Of a stretch of 64,000 nucleotides of DNA, positions 1 to 9,970 are shown in pieces. This stretch comes from Notolepis coatsorum (taxonomy: Eukaryota > Chordata > Actinopteri > Aulopiformes > Paralepididae): NCBI GenBank assembly GCA_963971535.1, contig OZ020588.1, positions 126,310,264 to 126,374,263 of the forward strand, written 5' to 3'. Both the position numbers and the translations under genes were made by a program. The notes beneath the pieces are model-generated. The model did no database searches. It had not been told where the DNA came from and saw nothing but the letters and a program-made list of their open reading frames with translations. Numbering within the stretch: position 1 is the stretch's first letter; every line of letters starts with the position of its first letter.

Positions 1-1379
1 TGATGTAGCCTCCCCAGCATGCCACAGCATAGAAGAGGATGCTGGCCACAACAGACTGGTAAAAAGACTGCAGCAGTTTGTTGCACACATTGAAGGACCT
101 GAGTCTCCTCAGGAAGAACAGCCTGCTCTGTCCCTTCCTGTAGAGGGCCTCTGTGTTGTCCGACCAGTCCAGTTTATTGTTCAGGTGTACCCCAAGGAAC
201 TTGTATGAGTCCACCATCTCCACATCCACCCCTCGGATGGAGATGGGAATCGGGGGGGGCCTCTTCTTGCCCCTCCGGAAGTCCACCACCAGCTCCTTGG
301 TCTTACTGGTGTTGAGTTGGAGGTGGTTGCTGTCGCTCCACCCCACGAAGCTCTCCACCAGGGCTCTGTACTCCTCCTCATCATCGTCGGTGATGTAGCT
401 TACGATGGAGGAGTCGTCTGAGAACTTCTGCAGGTGGCACCCGCTTGAGTTGCGGCAGAAGTCTGAGGTGTAGAGGGTGAAGAGGAAGGGTGACAGCACA
501 GTTCCTTGGGGGGCGCCGGTGTTGCTCACCAGTACGTCAGACTGACTGTCCTTTAGTCTGACGTACTGTGGCCTCTCAGTGAGATAGTCCTTGATCCAGG
601 CCACCAAGCCGTGCTCCAGCTGCATCGCAGAGAGCTTCTCCGCTAGCAGTGACGGCTGGATGGTGTTGAAGGCGCTGGAGAAATCAAAGAACATAATCCT
701 CACTGAGCTGCGCGGCTTCTCCAGGTGCGTGTACGCTCTGTGGAGCATGTAGATGATGGCATCCTCCACCCCGATGTTTGCCTGGTATGCAAACTGCAGG
801 GGGTCGAGGGAGTCACGCACCAGGGGCTTGAGGTGTTGCAGGACCAGTCTCTCAAACGTCTTCATGACGTGTGACGTCAGAGCGACTGGCCTGTAGTCGT
901 TGAGGGTGCTGGGACGTCCCTTCTTGGGCACCGGGACAATGCAGGAGGTCTTCCAGAGCTGGGGCACCCTCTCCAGCCTCAGGGAGAGGTTGAAAAGATG
1001 CTGGAGCGGTGCTGCCAGCTGCTCCGCACATACCTTGAGCACCCTGGGATTGGTGTTGTCCGGTCCTCTGGCCTTGTTTACATTAATTCTGGAGAGCTGC
1101 CTACTGACCTGACTGGTTGTGATCGTCAGGGTTGGGGGTGGTGGGCAGTCTGCTGGTGTTGGCGTTGGGGTGCCGTTGCTGATGGGTGTGGGTGGGTGGG
1201 GGGTGGGGGGGCTGCTTTGTAGGTGTGATCTGGTGCTGGTGTCGATGGGTGGGGGGAGGGGTGTGGGGAGGCCACTCTGGTCAAAGCGGTTGAAAAACGA
1301 GTTGAACTCGTTTGCACGCTCTGACGGGCCCTCAACAGCTGTGCCCTGCTGTTTGAAACCAGTGATCTTCCTGACCCCG
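1..1379 (-). pseudogene. LINE ORF2 reverse transcriptase domain (partial)
   Basis: Downstream of the frameshift the minus strand encodes the RT: a DYRPVALTS block near 880-910, FSSAFNTIQPS near 655-690, TGAPQGTVLSPFLF near 490-525, and a catalytic-site block reading KFSDDSS near 405-425. The canonical motif is Y/FADD, so the Ala-to-Ser form FSDD is a variant, which I believe also occurs in fish copies. The thumb region with FLGVHL and FFLRRLRSF follows at 60-200. The domain is cut at position 1. It makes cDNA from the element RNA at the nicked target. Confidence 0.85.
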
Positions 1380-2614
1380 CCCACACCTCCCTGGTGTTGT
1401 TGGCCTGTAGTCTGCCCTCCAGCCTGTCCTTGTAGCTGACCTTGGCTGCCCTTAGCTCTTTTTTGAGCTCCCTTTGGACAGCCCTGGCCTGCTCAGTGTC
1501 CCCTGCCATGAAGGCCCTCTTTTTCCTGTTTAGCAGGTGTTTAATGTCCTTGCTAATCCAGGGTTTATTGTTTGAAAAGCAGCGTACCTTCTTTGTGGGT
1601 ACGATGCTCTCCTCACAGAACCTGATGTAGTCTGTGATGCAGTGGGATAGTCCATCAATGTCATCACCATGGGCCCTCTCAAACATGTCCCAGTCTGTCG
1701 ACCTGAAACACTCCTGTAGCTCCTCCTCGACGTCGTCAGACCACTGTGGGACAGACATGGTGGTCGGAGGCTGTCTCTTAATGAGAGGCGTGTATGTGGA
1801 TACAAGCCTCACAAGGTTGTGGTCTGACTGGCCGAGGGGGGGCAGGGAAGTCGCACTGAAAGCCTCCTTCACGTTAGCATACAGGAGGTCCAGTGTTTTG
1901 TCTCCCCTGGTTTTGCAGGTGACATACTGGGTGAAGTTTGTCAGGGTCTTGTTCAGTCTGACATGGTTGAAGTCCCCATTGATAAAAATAAATGCATCCG
2001 GGTGTTTTGTCTGAAGCGCCGCGACGGTGGAGTGTATGACGTCACTCGCCTGCGCCGCCGCCGCGCTGGGTGGGATGTAAACAGTTAGAGCCAGGACGTG
2101 TGTTATTTCTCGCGGTAAATAGTATGGCCACAGACTCAGTGCCAATAGTTCAATGTCGGGGGTACAGATGCGTTCCTTAATGGTGATGTGCCCCGGGTGG
2201 CACCATTTGGAGTTAACAAAGACAACAAGCCCTCCGCTTCTCCGCTTGCCGCTCTGTTTACTCCGGTCGGTGCGCACCACCGTGAAGCCCTCCTGTTCGA
2301 TTGCACTGTCCGGGATGTTCTCGTTCAGCCAGCATTCTGTAAAGCACAGTAGGCTTGCCTCCTTGTACTCACGCTGGTTGATCATCAGGGCTGAGAGCTC
2401 GTCGGTCTTGTTGGCCAGCGATCGCACGTTCCCCATGACGACAGAGGGCAGGTAAGGCTTGAATCTCCTGCTGTCCTTTCTCCTGTCCTTCACGCTCGTG
2501 CCAGCTCGATTTCCCCGTCTGCGAATCCTTATTTCGGCTGGTAGATTCCTCGGTGGCTCTGCAACTCTGTCTCGAAAGCAGAGGAGAGCCTCCCACGGGT
2601 AAACCAGCCTGCCG

Positions 2615-2651
<37 letters not shown>

Positions 2652-2691
2652 CCTGCCGCGGGTAAACCAGCCCGCCGGTGTTCTTGTCCAT
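1126..2691 (-). pseudogene. LINE ORF2 N-terminal part: AP endonuclease domain
   Basis: This open frame of about 521 codons starts at an ATG at 2691. After an Asn tract encoded by an (AAC)n microsatellite it holds a typical LINE endonuclease. Visible blocks are GNVRSLANK, the LCFTECWLNE block with its catalytic Glu, the INGDFNH block and the C-terminal GQSDHNLV block. The endonuclease would nick target DNA to prime reverse transcription. A basic linker leads towards RT. The frame is true only to about 1380; the last 80 or so residues (Pro/His-rich) are out-of-frame translation after a 1-bp deletion, and RT continues in another frame. Non-functional as a single ORF. Confidence 0.85.
2614..2651. 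repeat. (GTT)n microsatellite inside LINE ORF2
   Basis: About 12 GTT units, read as AAC (Asn) on the coding minus strand. They are flanked by near-duplicate sequence encoding GGLVYP and GRLVYP, so the microsatellite sits within a duplicated segment of the LINE N terminus. Confidence 0.95.
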
Positions 2692-2815
2692 TTTTCAGCT
2701 GTGCTCGACCGAACTTGCCTAACTCAGCTAACTTCACAGAAGTTGTTACAAATGCCTTAACTTGGTCTAAAGCAACGCACAGTCACTTAGACACCTATTA
2801 AGTAAGTATAATCAC

Positions 2816-2964
2816 AAAAATAAATAAGTAAGAAAGTAGTAAACGGGATAAGAAGTAAAGGGGGTGGGAGCTGCTATGAAAAGGCTGCCACTCTCCTCGG
2901 CCCCACTCAGTGAGGGTCCTGAGCCTACTAGAAGACAAAGGCGATTTTAATGTGATTTGATAGG
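2816..2964. other. Spacer with a 40-bp segment shared with 10143-10186
   Basis: This is A/T-rich sequence at the 5' side of the LINE. It contains a roughly 40-bp stretch (2928-2968, beginning actagaagacaaaggcg) that recurs almost exactly at 10145-10186. No gene is visible. Confidence 0.6.
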
Positions 2965-3165
2965 TCTTGTTGAGGCGGATTGTCTCAAACAGGTTGTGAC
3001 CGGGGTGGTAGGGGTCGGCCACAATCTTACCTGCACGCTTCAGGGTTCTGGAGGTGTACAGGATGGCAGATTGCAGCCGATCACCTTCTCAGCAGAGTGG
3101 ATGACACACTGCAGCCTGCCTTTGTGCTTCGGCCGTGGCTGCAGCATACCATACTGTGATGGAGG
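2965..3165 (-). pseudogene. LINE RT C-terminal fragment
   Basis: The minus strand encodes the end of a CR1/L2/Rex1-like ORF2. Visible blocks are a tryptophan-rich start (VWYAAA), an IGCNLPSLQDLY-like block, RTLKRAGKIVADPYHPGHNLFE, and then divergence. The match to the C-terminal block of fish LINE ORF2 proteins is clear, but the piece is truncated on both sides. A hAT terminus abuts its 5' side at 3166. Confidence 0.7.
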
Positions 3166-3225
3166 CAGTGGCGTCACGTGGGTAAAATAACAGAGGATGC
3201 CAATAATCTTTTATTAAAAAAATTG
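3166..3225 (+). mobile_element. Truncated hAT left terminus (same family as 6172-8671)
   Basis: CAGTGGCGTCACGTGGGTAA followed by aaataacag matches the left terminus of the 2.5-kb hAT at 6172 nearly base for base for about 55 bp. No matching right TIR (CGCCACTG) is found nearby, so this copy is truncated or rearranged. Confidence 0.7.
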
Positions 3226-3496
3226 ATTAGGTTTTGGACAACATTTTTATATTTAAGCTGAATAATAGTGACCAAATAAAAATGCACACTAAATAAAAAT
3301 ACACATTTCAAGTGTAAACAATAGATACAGCTAGCTACTACTAACATTATCACAATGTCAGTAGCCTAGCTATATCTATTATATTGTGATGAAATATAAT
3401 GCATAATTTATGCACCTTTAGTTTAGTTTATTTAGTTTATAAAGGACAGTGTGCACTGACAATCATTTGCATTAAACAATAGATGGGATATACAGT
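3226..3496. other. A/T-rich stretch without recognised features
   Basis: No ORF or clear repeat structure. It may be the internal part of the truncated hAT followed by a LINE-B boundary. Confidence 0.5.
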
Positions 3497-4044
3497 ATGT
3501 ACCGGATCTCCTCTCTGGTAAACAAGAATACCCTGAAGACTCTAACAGGAGCACTCATTCAAGGGTACTACGACTATGCCTGCACTTCATGGTACCAAAG
3601 CACCTCAAAGGCACTAAAAACAAGATTACAAACATCACAAAACAAACTGGTCAGACTACTGCTTAACCTCACTCTTAAAACCCACCTCACCACTGCCCAA
3701 TTTGACAACCTAGGATGGCTTAGAGTAGACGGCAGAGTACAGTACAGCAACTTGCAATGGGCCTAGTCTACAAGATACACTACACCACTAAGGTTCCCAT
3801 GTACATGTCAAAATACTTCCCAAAGGTCAGTGAATACCACGACCACAACACCAGAGGGAGCTCCACAAATCATGTTAAACCCAGATTCGGCTCAAACAAG
3901 GGACAAAACACGTTTCGCAATTATTCCACATCAATGTGGAATGCCCTACCCACAGCTGTAAAGGAATGTGAATCACTACCCACCTTCAAAACCGCTCTCA
4001 AAGAGCACCTACGGGAGGCTGCAATTCGAAACTGGCCCCTGTAA
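3497..4044 (+). pseudogene. LINE-B RT C-terminal region
   Basis: Two overlapping frames (3497-3766 and 3757-4044) are joined by a single frameshift near 3755. Together they give a C-terminal LINE block: DYACTSWYQ, a QTSQNKLVRLLL helix, LGWLRVDGRVQY, LVYKIHYTTKVPMYM, an HNTRGSS motif, and a terminal block with MWNALPTAVKE and FKTALKEHL. This architecture is typical of Jockey/I-group LINEs of the Nimb/Daphne/Crack type. The catalytic core is absent. Confidence 0.8.
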
Positions 4045-4563
4045 ATGTCCAAACCCAACCCCCTCCAATGTAGTTCCCCCCCCCCCCCCCACCCCACCTA
4101 CCCAACCCCCTCCAATGTACAGTTCCCCCCGGCCCCCCCCCCCACCTACTCACCCCCCCCCCCGACCCCACCAAACCAACCTCCTCCAATGTACAGTTTC
4201 TTCCCCCTCAAATGTATATACTCTCAAATGTATATAATGTATATACTCTCTTTTTTAGAAACTCTGTCTATGAATCAGAGTTTCCAACGGCAGGGTCTAT
4301 ATGACAGGCGTTGTACTCTTAAACAGTACTGTATATTTGTAGATCTGGTATGTCATAAATGTCTGGATGTAACAGTACTGTCTATCTGTATGTCATGTAT
4401 GTCATATATGTTATGATGAATAAAAAATGGGGGACCCTGATGTAAACCAGATGAAAGTCTTTCTCTGGTCTGCATGCCCTTAACAATTGTGTGTATTGAG
4501 CCGTACTGTATTGTACCCATTCTGCAATCTGTTAATAAAATGCCCAATCAATCAATCAATCAA
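3497..4563 (+). mobile_element. LINE-B: 3' end of a LINE with (AATC)n tail
   Basis: A C-terminal RT-ORF fragment (3497-4044) is followed by a 3' UTR with long C-rich tracts (4075-4165), a conserved 110-bp terminus (4430-4545) containing the motif ccgtactgtattgtaccc, and a tail of four or five AATC repeats ending near 4563. The 3' terminus of this family recurs on both strands elsewhere in the window (6327, 6628, 7615, 10415, 38566, 45597). The 5' part is missing, as expected from incomplete target-primed reverse transcription. Confidence 0.85.
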
Positions 4564-4622
4564 TGGGTGCACCAGATTTAGCAAGAAGCTATAATTTCAA
4601 TCTATAGTCCTATGTACTGTAC

Positions 4623-5150
4623 TCAGGGGTGTAAAGTACTTGAGTAATTGTACTTTGTTAAAATACTTAAGTACTGCTTTAGGGGGATTTGTACTTTACT
4701 CAAGTATTATTAGGTTTGTATACTTGTACTTTTACTCAATTACATTTCAGAGAAAAAAAACATACTTTTTACTCCTTACATTTAAAATACAGACCTACAA
4801 AGTACAAATCTCGCAGGTCCAACCATTTAAATTAGTATATTTGTTTCTCAGGCCGAACTACCATTAACGTTATTAATCCTGCGGCCGCTCTTTATTTAAA
4901 AACAGCCAATCAATGGAAGATTAACCCGCCCATACACATGCTGATTGGTCTTTGTGCAAGACTAGAAAGTGGGGATCTTTGATTAAACACCTGCTAGCAG
5001 AAGAATAGACAGTCAGAAAAAAAGTGTTTACTTTAACTTTTTAGTACTTAAGTACATTTAAAAGTAGAAACTTTTTTACTTGAGTAATATTTTGAGACGG
5101 TACCCATACTTTCACTTAAGTATAATTTCTGGGTACTTTTTACACCCCTG
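4623..5150 (+). mobile_element. Non-autonomous hAT (MITE), 528 bp, perfect 8-bp TSD
   Basis: The termini are inverted: CAGGGGTGTAAAGTAC at 4624 and GTACTTTTTACACCCCTG ending at 5150. The element is flanked by identical 8-bp direct repeats tactgtac (4615-4622 and 5151-5158), the hAT signature. The interior is rich in acttaagtac/acttgagtaa motifs repeated near both ends, with no transposase. It would be mobilised in trans. Confidence 0.9.
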
Positions 5151-5239
5151 TACTGTACATAGCTATTTAATCAGTGATTAGCCTCGCCCTCTAGCTGTAT
5201 CTCTTGTGATCACCAGATATCATCGTTATCACACTTTGC

Positions 5240-6171
5240 ATTTTATTTTATTTTATTAGGGATCCCCATTAACTGCCATAGCAACCAGCTAGTCTTCCTG
5301 GGGTCCACACACAAAAAAACATACAAAAACAATTATTATTGCTAAAAAAAAACTATTAAAAGTCAGTACACACAATGCATAATGAAACTACTGTAACAAT
5401 TAAGATAGCTAAAATTACATTACAGTGTAAAACAAAAACAAAAAATTACGTTACAGTGTTAAAAACAATTTAAAAACAATTTAAGATTATTTTAAAAAGT
5501 GAATCTACTGTAAATGCAGCAGGTTATTCCAAAGAGTTAATGCTCTAAAAATAAAAGATCTCCTTAAAGCGTTGGTTTTAGGACCTGGCAATTCAAGCTG
5601 CCCACTACTGGAACCTAGTGTAATGCTTGTGCACAGTATTACTAAAAACAATCTGATTATGTATAAAAACAGGAGTTTTACTGCTCATGACCAACTTAAA
5701 CAGCACAAGTATATTAAAAGACAATCTATTGTCAACGTTAAGCCAAGAGAGGCGGGCATGCATACGGCTCACATTAGACCTTAGTGAGCAGCCCAGTACC
5801 AACCGTGCTGCCCTGTTCTGGACCACCTGGAGCTTCCTGAGGTCACCACTGGCAGCAGATGACCACATTGCAGAGCAATAGTCAAGATGACATAAAACTA
5901 AACTTTGCACTATCTGACATAAAAGGGGACGGGTAACAAAAGAAGCACATTTCCTGGAAATACCAATTGCTCTTCCCATTTAAAACAATATAATTAATAT
6001 GCTGAGACCAAGACAGAGTGTAATCCAGCATCACTCCAAGGAGTTTAGTACTTTCAACTTGTTGAACTGCTGAATTACACATTTAGTCTCGGAGATATTA
6101 AGGACAAGTCTATTACATACTACCCAGTCATGCACAACTTTAAGTTCTCTGCTCAAAACTTCATTAAGTAC
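5240..6171 (-). pseudogene. LINE-A: RT C-terminal half and 3' UTR
   Basis: The minus strand encodes the RT thumb and C-terminal region. Blocks are CVIQQF, STKLLGVMLDYTLSW, an LCHLDYCSAMWSSA block, LQVVQNRAARLVLG and a terminal HKHYTR block. The element ends in a (TTTTA)n run at 5240-5262, which is an AAAAT-type tail on its own strand. Its N-terminal RT portion is at 8680-8880. The two pieces join in frame once the hAT insertion and one copy of its 8-bp TSD are removed, which proves a single LINE split by insertion. Stops and frameshifts are present (for example between the 5882-6082 and 5605-5979 frames). Confidence 0.85.
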
Positions 6172-6239
6172 CAGTGGCGTCGCGTGGGTAAAATAACAGG
6201 GGAAGCCAAAAAAAATTATTAAAAAAAATTTATTAAATA

Positions 6240-6241
6240 TT

Positions 6242-6280
<39 letters not shown>
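6240..6280. repeat. (TA)n and A/T-rich low-complexity tract
   Basis: About ten TA repeats followed by a T run inside hAT #1. Confidence 0.9.
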
Positions 6281-6282
<2 letters not shown>

Positions 6283-6627
6283 GTCAAGTAGTCACCATGT
6301 ACACTACAGTATGGCTCGGCGGCCAGTCAAACTTTCTTAACAGATTGCAGAATGGGTACAATACAGTACGGCTCAATACACACAATTGTATAAGGGGATG
6401 CAGACCAGAGAAAGACGTTTGTCTTGTTTACATCAGGGTCCCCCATTTTCAATTCATACTAGTGACATTTATGACATACAAGACATCATGACATCAAATA
6501 TACAGTACTGTTACCCCTAGATCAGGGGTCGCCAATTAGTTTTGGCCGCGGGCCAGATTTTCCCCAAGCCGTTGCTTGGCGGGCCAGGATCAAAAACAAT
6601 GGCTAATTTAATATACTGATATTGAAA

Positions 6628-6755
6628 AAAGACAAACGTTTTTCTCTGGTCTGCATCCCCTTAACAATTGTGTGTATTGCGCCGTACTGTATTGTACCCA
6701 TAACCCATTCTGCAATCTGTTAAATAAAGTTTTCATTCATTCATTCATTCATCAT
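6628..6755 (+). mobile_element. LINE-B 3' tail inside hAT #2, (ATTC)n end
   Basis: The conserved 110-bp LINE-B terminus ends in an aaataaag-like block and about four ATTC repeats. It is a very short 5'-truncated insertion. Its absence from the 36386-37430 hAT copy shows it is an insertion and not part of the hAT family. Confidence 0.8.
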
Positions 6756-6980
6756 GAACAGCAGATCAGCTGTTGCAGATCACAGCGGCGTGTGATGAAC
6801 ACAGATCAAAATGCATGAAAACACGACTCACCATACCTTGTTTGTTGTTAAGTCCTCCAAAATCCCTGCTAATGTTTGAAACATGTCATATCCACTCGCC
6901 GCCCTCCAATTCCAGATTGGCGTTGAATGCTTTATCTGAACTTTATCTGCCAACTTGAACACAGTTGTCATCATTGCCTC

Positions 6981-7009
6981 GTTGTTGTTGTTGTTGTTGT
7001 TGTTGTTGT
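6981..7009. repeat. (GTT)n microsatellite
   Basis: About nine GTT units inside hAT #2. Confidence 0.95.
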
Positions 7010-7614
7010 CGCCACATATTATGCAGAGAGGACGTCGGCTCGGCACGCAAGAATCACCGACCTGTTGCGATAAACCCGTATTTTAAGTATTGCTCCTGTT
7101 TATTAAAAGAAGCGTTATATTTCCCCGTTTTCTTTTTAACTCGCTCGCATCTCGAACGCGGAAGTGAACGTGCGTTCGGGAAATATACACAGGCCCGGTG
7201 GGACTATTCCATTGGTTCTCCCAGTCCACGTGACCATTTCTAGCATTTCAATTGGCTATAGTGACAGACATGATGACTACCGGTAGATAGATACAGCTTC
7301 ACAATAAAAGACACCCTGGCGTCCCGAGTGAATATTTCCCGCGCGTCACATAAATATCATATTCTCAAAATAATCTGACGGGCCAGAAATTATTGCTGGC
7401 GGGCCAATGTCGGCCCGCGGGCCGCCTATTGCCGATCCCTGCCCTAGATCCTGACAGAGTATATACATGGGGAGGGGACTGTACATTAGGAGGGGGTGGG
7501 TGGGTGGGAGAGAAATATACATACGGCCGGTGTTGTTTTCGAGGAGGGACTCGGGAGTAGGATTCCGCAGAACACCGGGAGAGAATATGACTGTCTATTA
7601 GACAAACGTGACAA

Positions 7615-7738
7615 GACAAACGTATTTCTCTGGTCTGCATCCCCTTAACAATTGTGTGTATTGAGCCGTACTGTATTGTACCCATTCTGCAATCTGTTAA
7701 ATAAAGTTCTCATTCATTCATTCATTCATTCATTCACG
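7615..7738 (+). mobile_element. LINE-B 3' tail, (ATTC)n end
   Basis: Another copy of the LINE-B terminus, with about five ATTC repeats, lies inside hAT #1 downstream of the reverse LINE-B UTR. Confidence 0.8.
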
Positions 7739-8671
7739 TGTCTGTTGCGCCGCGCGCCCAGCCATCAGAGCGCTCCTACTGTAAAATGCGGAAGCAGTCA
7801 TTTCAGCCTCAGTTTTACTCGTTTATAAAAATGATTTAAAATGTTTATTAGCAACGCCGAGCTTTCAAACCCCGCCGCATCTGTGTGTGAAACCCTAATG
7901 GAACGCTGGGTACCTTTGACATTTATATCCGATATATTTTGGACCCACCGCTAGCTTTTAAGCAGTGCTTGATGGTGCACATTAACCTGGCTACTACGGA
8001 GGAATAAGTTACTGCGTATGCCAGCCCCTGGCTTGCATTGCAGTCATGAAAGGGTATACAAGCTTGCCTGATAACGTTAGTTAGTCCTTAGTCAGGCTGC
8101 TCAGTTCTTACCTGGTCAATAATGTGGTCCTCCTCTTGCCAGATAGATTTGTTAAATCATAATATCCACAGTGGTGTGCTCTGCGCTGGTCCTCAGTACT
8201 AATGGGATGTCACGTTAGGTAGTCAGGTGGAAACGTGAACTTCTGAGTGCCCCGCCTCCAGGTGGAAAATATGCTGAACGTCTCTCCCAGCTCCGTTTTA
8301 AACTTTTAGGGTGTGGCACAGTGGCAGTCAGCTCGAATCTGATTGGCTAGGATCGGATTTGGAGTTTGGACTCACTCTATAATGCTGGAAGCCTGGAGAA
8401 AGAGACCTACCCACTGCTTCTCTCCTATACTAGCTGCAGTAGTGAGCACAGTCTGACAGTGTGTTAGAGGGAGTGAGAAGGAGAAGAGGGAGACATTAAA
8501 AAAAAAAAAAAAAAAACACACAGATGCACAGATGAAAAAGAATGTAAACTATATTAAAAAAAAATTATATTTTTTTTTTTTTTTTTTTTTTCATATTTCA
8601 TAATTTGATATGAATTGATATGAATATAGGGAGGCATGGCTTCCGTTGGCTTCCACAAGGATTCGCCACTG
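7739..8671. other. Interior right part of hAT #1, non-coding
   Basis: No recognisable ORF. It includes an A run at 8499-8516 and a T run near 8570-8591, flanking a short A/T-rich segment, and the right TIR at 8664-8671. Confidence 0.6.
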
Positions 8672-8880
8672 TTAAGTACATTGCATGATAGTGCAGCGTA
8701 ATACAATGTTGAATCATCTGCATAAAGAACTGTTGTAGCACATTTGGTAGCCCAAGATAGGTCATTATTAAATACAGAGAAGAGCAAAGGTCCTAGGCAA
8801 CTTCCTTGCATGGTGACAATCAGACCAGGCTGCAGAAACAAATGAGTGGGGAAGCATAAAATGTTCTCGGGGGGGCACAA
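8672..8880 (-). pseudogene. LINE-A: RT catalytic region
   Basis: The minus strand encodes QGSCLGPLLFSVFNNDL and then LYADDSTLYY, which are RT motifs 4 and 5 with an intact YADD catalytic box. This is the part of LINE-A upstream of the hAT #1 insertion point, and it continues in frame into 6163 and lower coordinates. The element is lost or unrecognisable beyond 8880. Confidence 0.85.
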
Positions 8881-9054
8881 TGGTTTTTCAACACAGGTTC
8901 CATTTTATACGTTTCAGCTGGGACAACGGCGCTGTGGCTTGCTTGGCGCTGCCCACGGTGCTGAACTAAACAGCAGAGAGGCCATTGAAAAATCTAATTT
9001 CGCTCTATCTTAAGAACATTCACATATACAAAAACAGACTGAACGGATATATAT
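8881..9054. other. Unassigned sequence
   Basis: No ORF or repeat recognised. It may belong to the hAT remnant that resumes at 9613. Confidence 0.4.
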
Positions 9055-9612
9055 AACAGACCTGCTGGGGCAGCGGACTGAGAGCAGGGGACACAAACAG
9101 GCTGGATAAGATAGCGTGGTTGGGGTGGAGCTGGACTCTAGCGAGGGTGGCGGAGAGGAGGAACCTTGCTAAGCTCCAGGCCATCAGGGAAAACCCCTCC
9201 CACCCACTACACACAGACTTGGCTGACAGGAGGAGGATGTTATAGGCTCACACTACCTAAATGCAGCACTGAACGGCACAGGAAGTCCTTCATTCCGACA
9301 GCCATCAGACTTTATACAATGCATCACTGTGCCTCACTGCATCACTGAGCACAGTGACAGTTACCATCTTCCTGGACTCTTAGTTTTTAAACAGCACTGT
9401 GCAATATTACACCTACTGTAGACTTCAGTATATTTTTACTGTATTTATTTACTGTATCTTTTATTCAATTTGTATTCTATTTCATTTTATTCTAGGCCAT
9501 TTGTTTAGTTATTCTTATTCGTGACTTGTTCTGTCTAAATGTTTAATGTTGAGTGATTTGCAGTGTCAAATTTCCCCCAGGATAATACATTTCTATTCTA
9601 TTCTATTCTATA
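9055..9612 (+). mobile_element. LINE 3' end with (TTCTA)n tail
   Basis: The plus strand carries a decayed LINE ORF2 C terminus. The readable part encodes RLTLPKCSTERHRKSFIPTAIRLYT, which resembles the final block of CR1/L2/Rex1 ORF2 proteins. A 3' UTR follows, ending in several TTCTA repeats (9591-9612). It appears inserted into a hAT remnant. Confidence 0.75.
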
Positions 9613-9970
9613 TCTTTGAAAAGTCTCCATTTATTCAACACTTCTGAATTCACTGACAAACTGAACGTAACTGACAAAAATAAGTGCATAAAAAAGCAAA
9701 CAAAATTCTTCCACAGGCTACTCACCATCATTAGTAGAGCGGCAAGCAGCGTTTGGGGACAGAGTGAAATCTTCTTAAAACACTGTCCCTCCACTCATTC
9801 CTGAACTTTTTTGTTAAGTCCTTCTCAAATGCCAACTGAATTAAATTGGCCTTGCATCGATGAAGCATACTAAGGCGATGTTCTGTAAAGACGTTCTTGA
9901 GGGTAGAAAACGAATTCTCACAGAGTGCCGTGCTAGCTTCAGTAGTGTTGTTGTTGACATCAGTGCCCAC
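9613..9970 (-). pseudogene. hAT transposase C-terminal (dimerisation) fragment
   Basis: The minus-strand frame 9731-9970 encodes TEASTALCENSFSTLKNVF followed by an RLSMLHRCKANLIQLAFEKDL-like helix. This matches the hAT C-terminal dimerisation signature (aaxxERSFSxLK...RL..L....IEKDL), with Glu-Asn in place of Glu-Arg. No catalytic residues or BED finger remain. A possible hAT terminus (tagggctgtcc) follows at 9970. Confidence 0.7.

Larger units (their letters stand above)
1..2815 (-). mobile_element. Non-LTR retrotransposon (Jockey superfamily, CR1/L2/Rex1-like), cut by window start
   Basis: A minus-strand LINE runs from about 2815 (5' side) off the left edge of the window. It carries an apurinic-type endonuclease followed by a reverse transcriptase, the ORF2 order of Jockey-superfamily LINEs. 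The reading frame breaks once, near 1375-1382, where a G run on the coding strand is one base short, so it is a degraded copy. The 3' end lies outside the window. The subfamily (CR1, L2 or Rex1) is not settled by eye. Confidence 0.9.
6523..7441 (+). mobile_element. hAT element #2 (919 bp) with perfect 8-bp TSD
   Basis: It starts CAGGGGTCGCC and ends GCCGATCCCTG, flanked by ccctagat at 6515-6522 and 7442-7449. The ends are rich in ggcccgcgggcc-type palindromes. It contains a LINE-B tail (6628-6755) and a (GTT)n run (6981-7009). No transposase is present. A second, differently interrupted copy lies in reverse orientation at 36386-37430 and lacks this LINE-B tail. Confidence 0.9.
6327..7600 (-). 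mobile_element. LINE-B 3' UTR, reverse orientation, split by hAT #2
   Basis: 6327-6522 is the reverse complement of the conserved LINE-B terminus and its preceding UTR (compare 4320-4545). The UTR resumes after hAT #2 at 7442 and runs to roughly 7520-7600, where the gtacattaggagggggtggg block matches the C-rich tract of LINE-B in reverse. The right boundary is approximate. Confidence 0.75.
6172..8671 (+). mobile_element. hAT element #1 (2,500 bp) inserted in LINE-A
   Basis: TIRs CAGTGGCG at 6172 and CGCCACTG ending at 8671 are flanked by perfect 8-bp TSDs ttaagtac (6164-6171 and 8672-8679). Subterminal sequences share a ggaagcca motif. No transposase ORF remains. The interior holds a reverse LINE-B 3' UTR, a second hAT and a further LINE-B tail. 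A partial sister copy begins at 3166. Confidence 0.92.
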
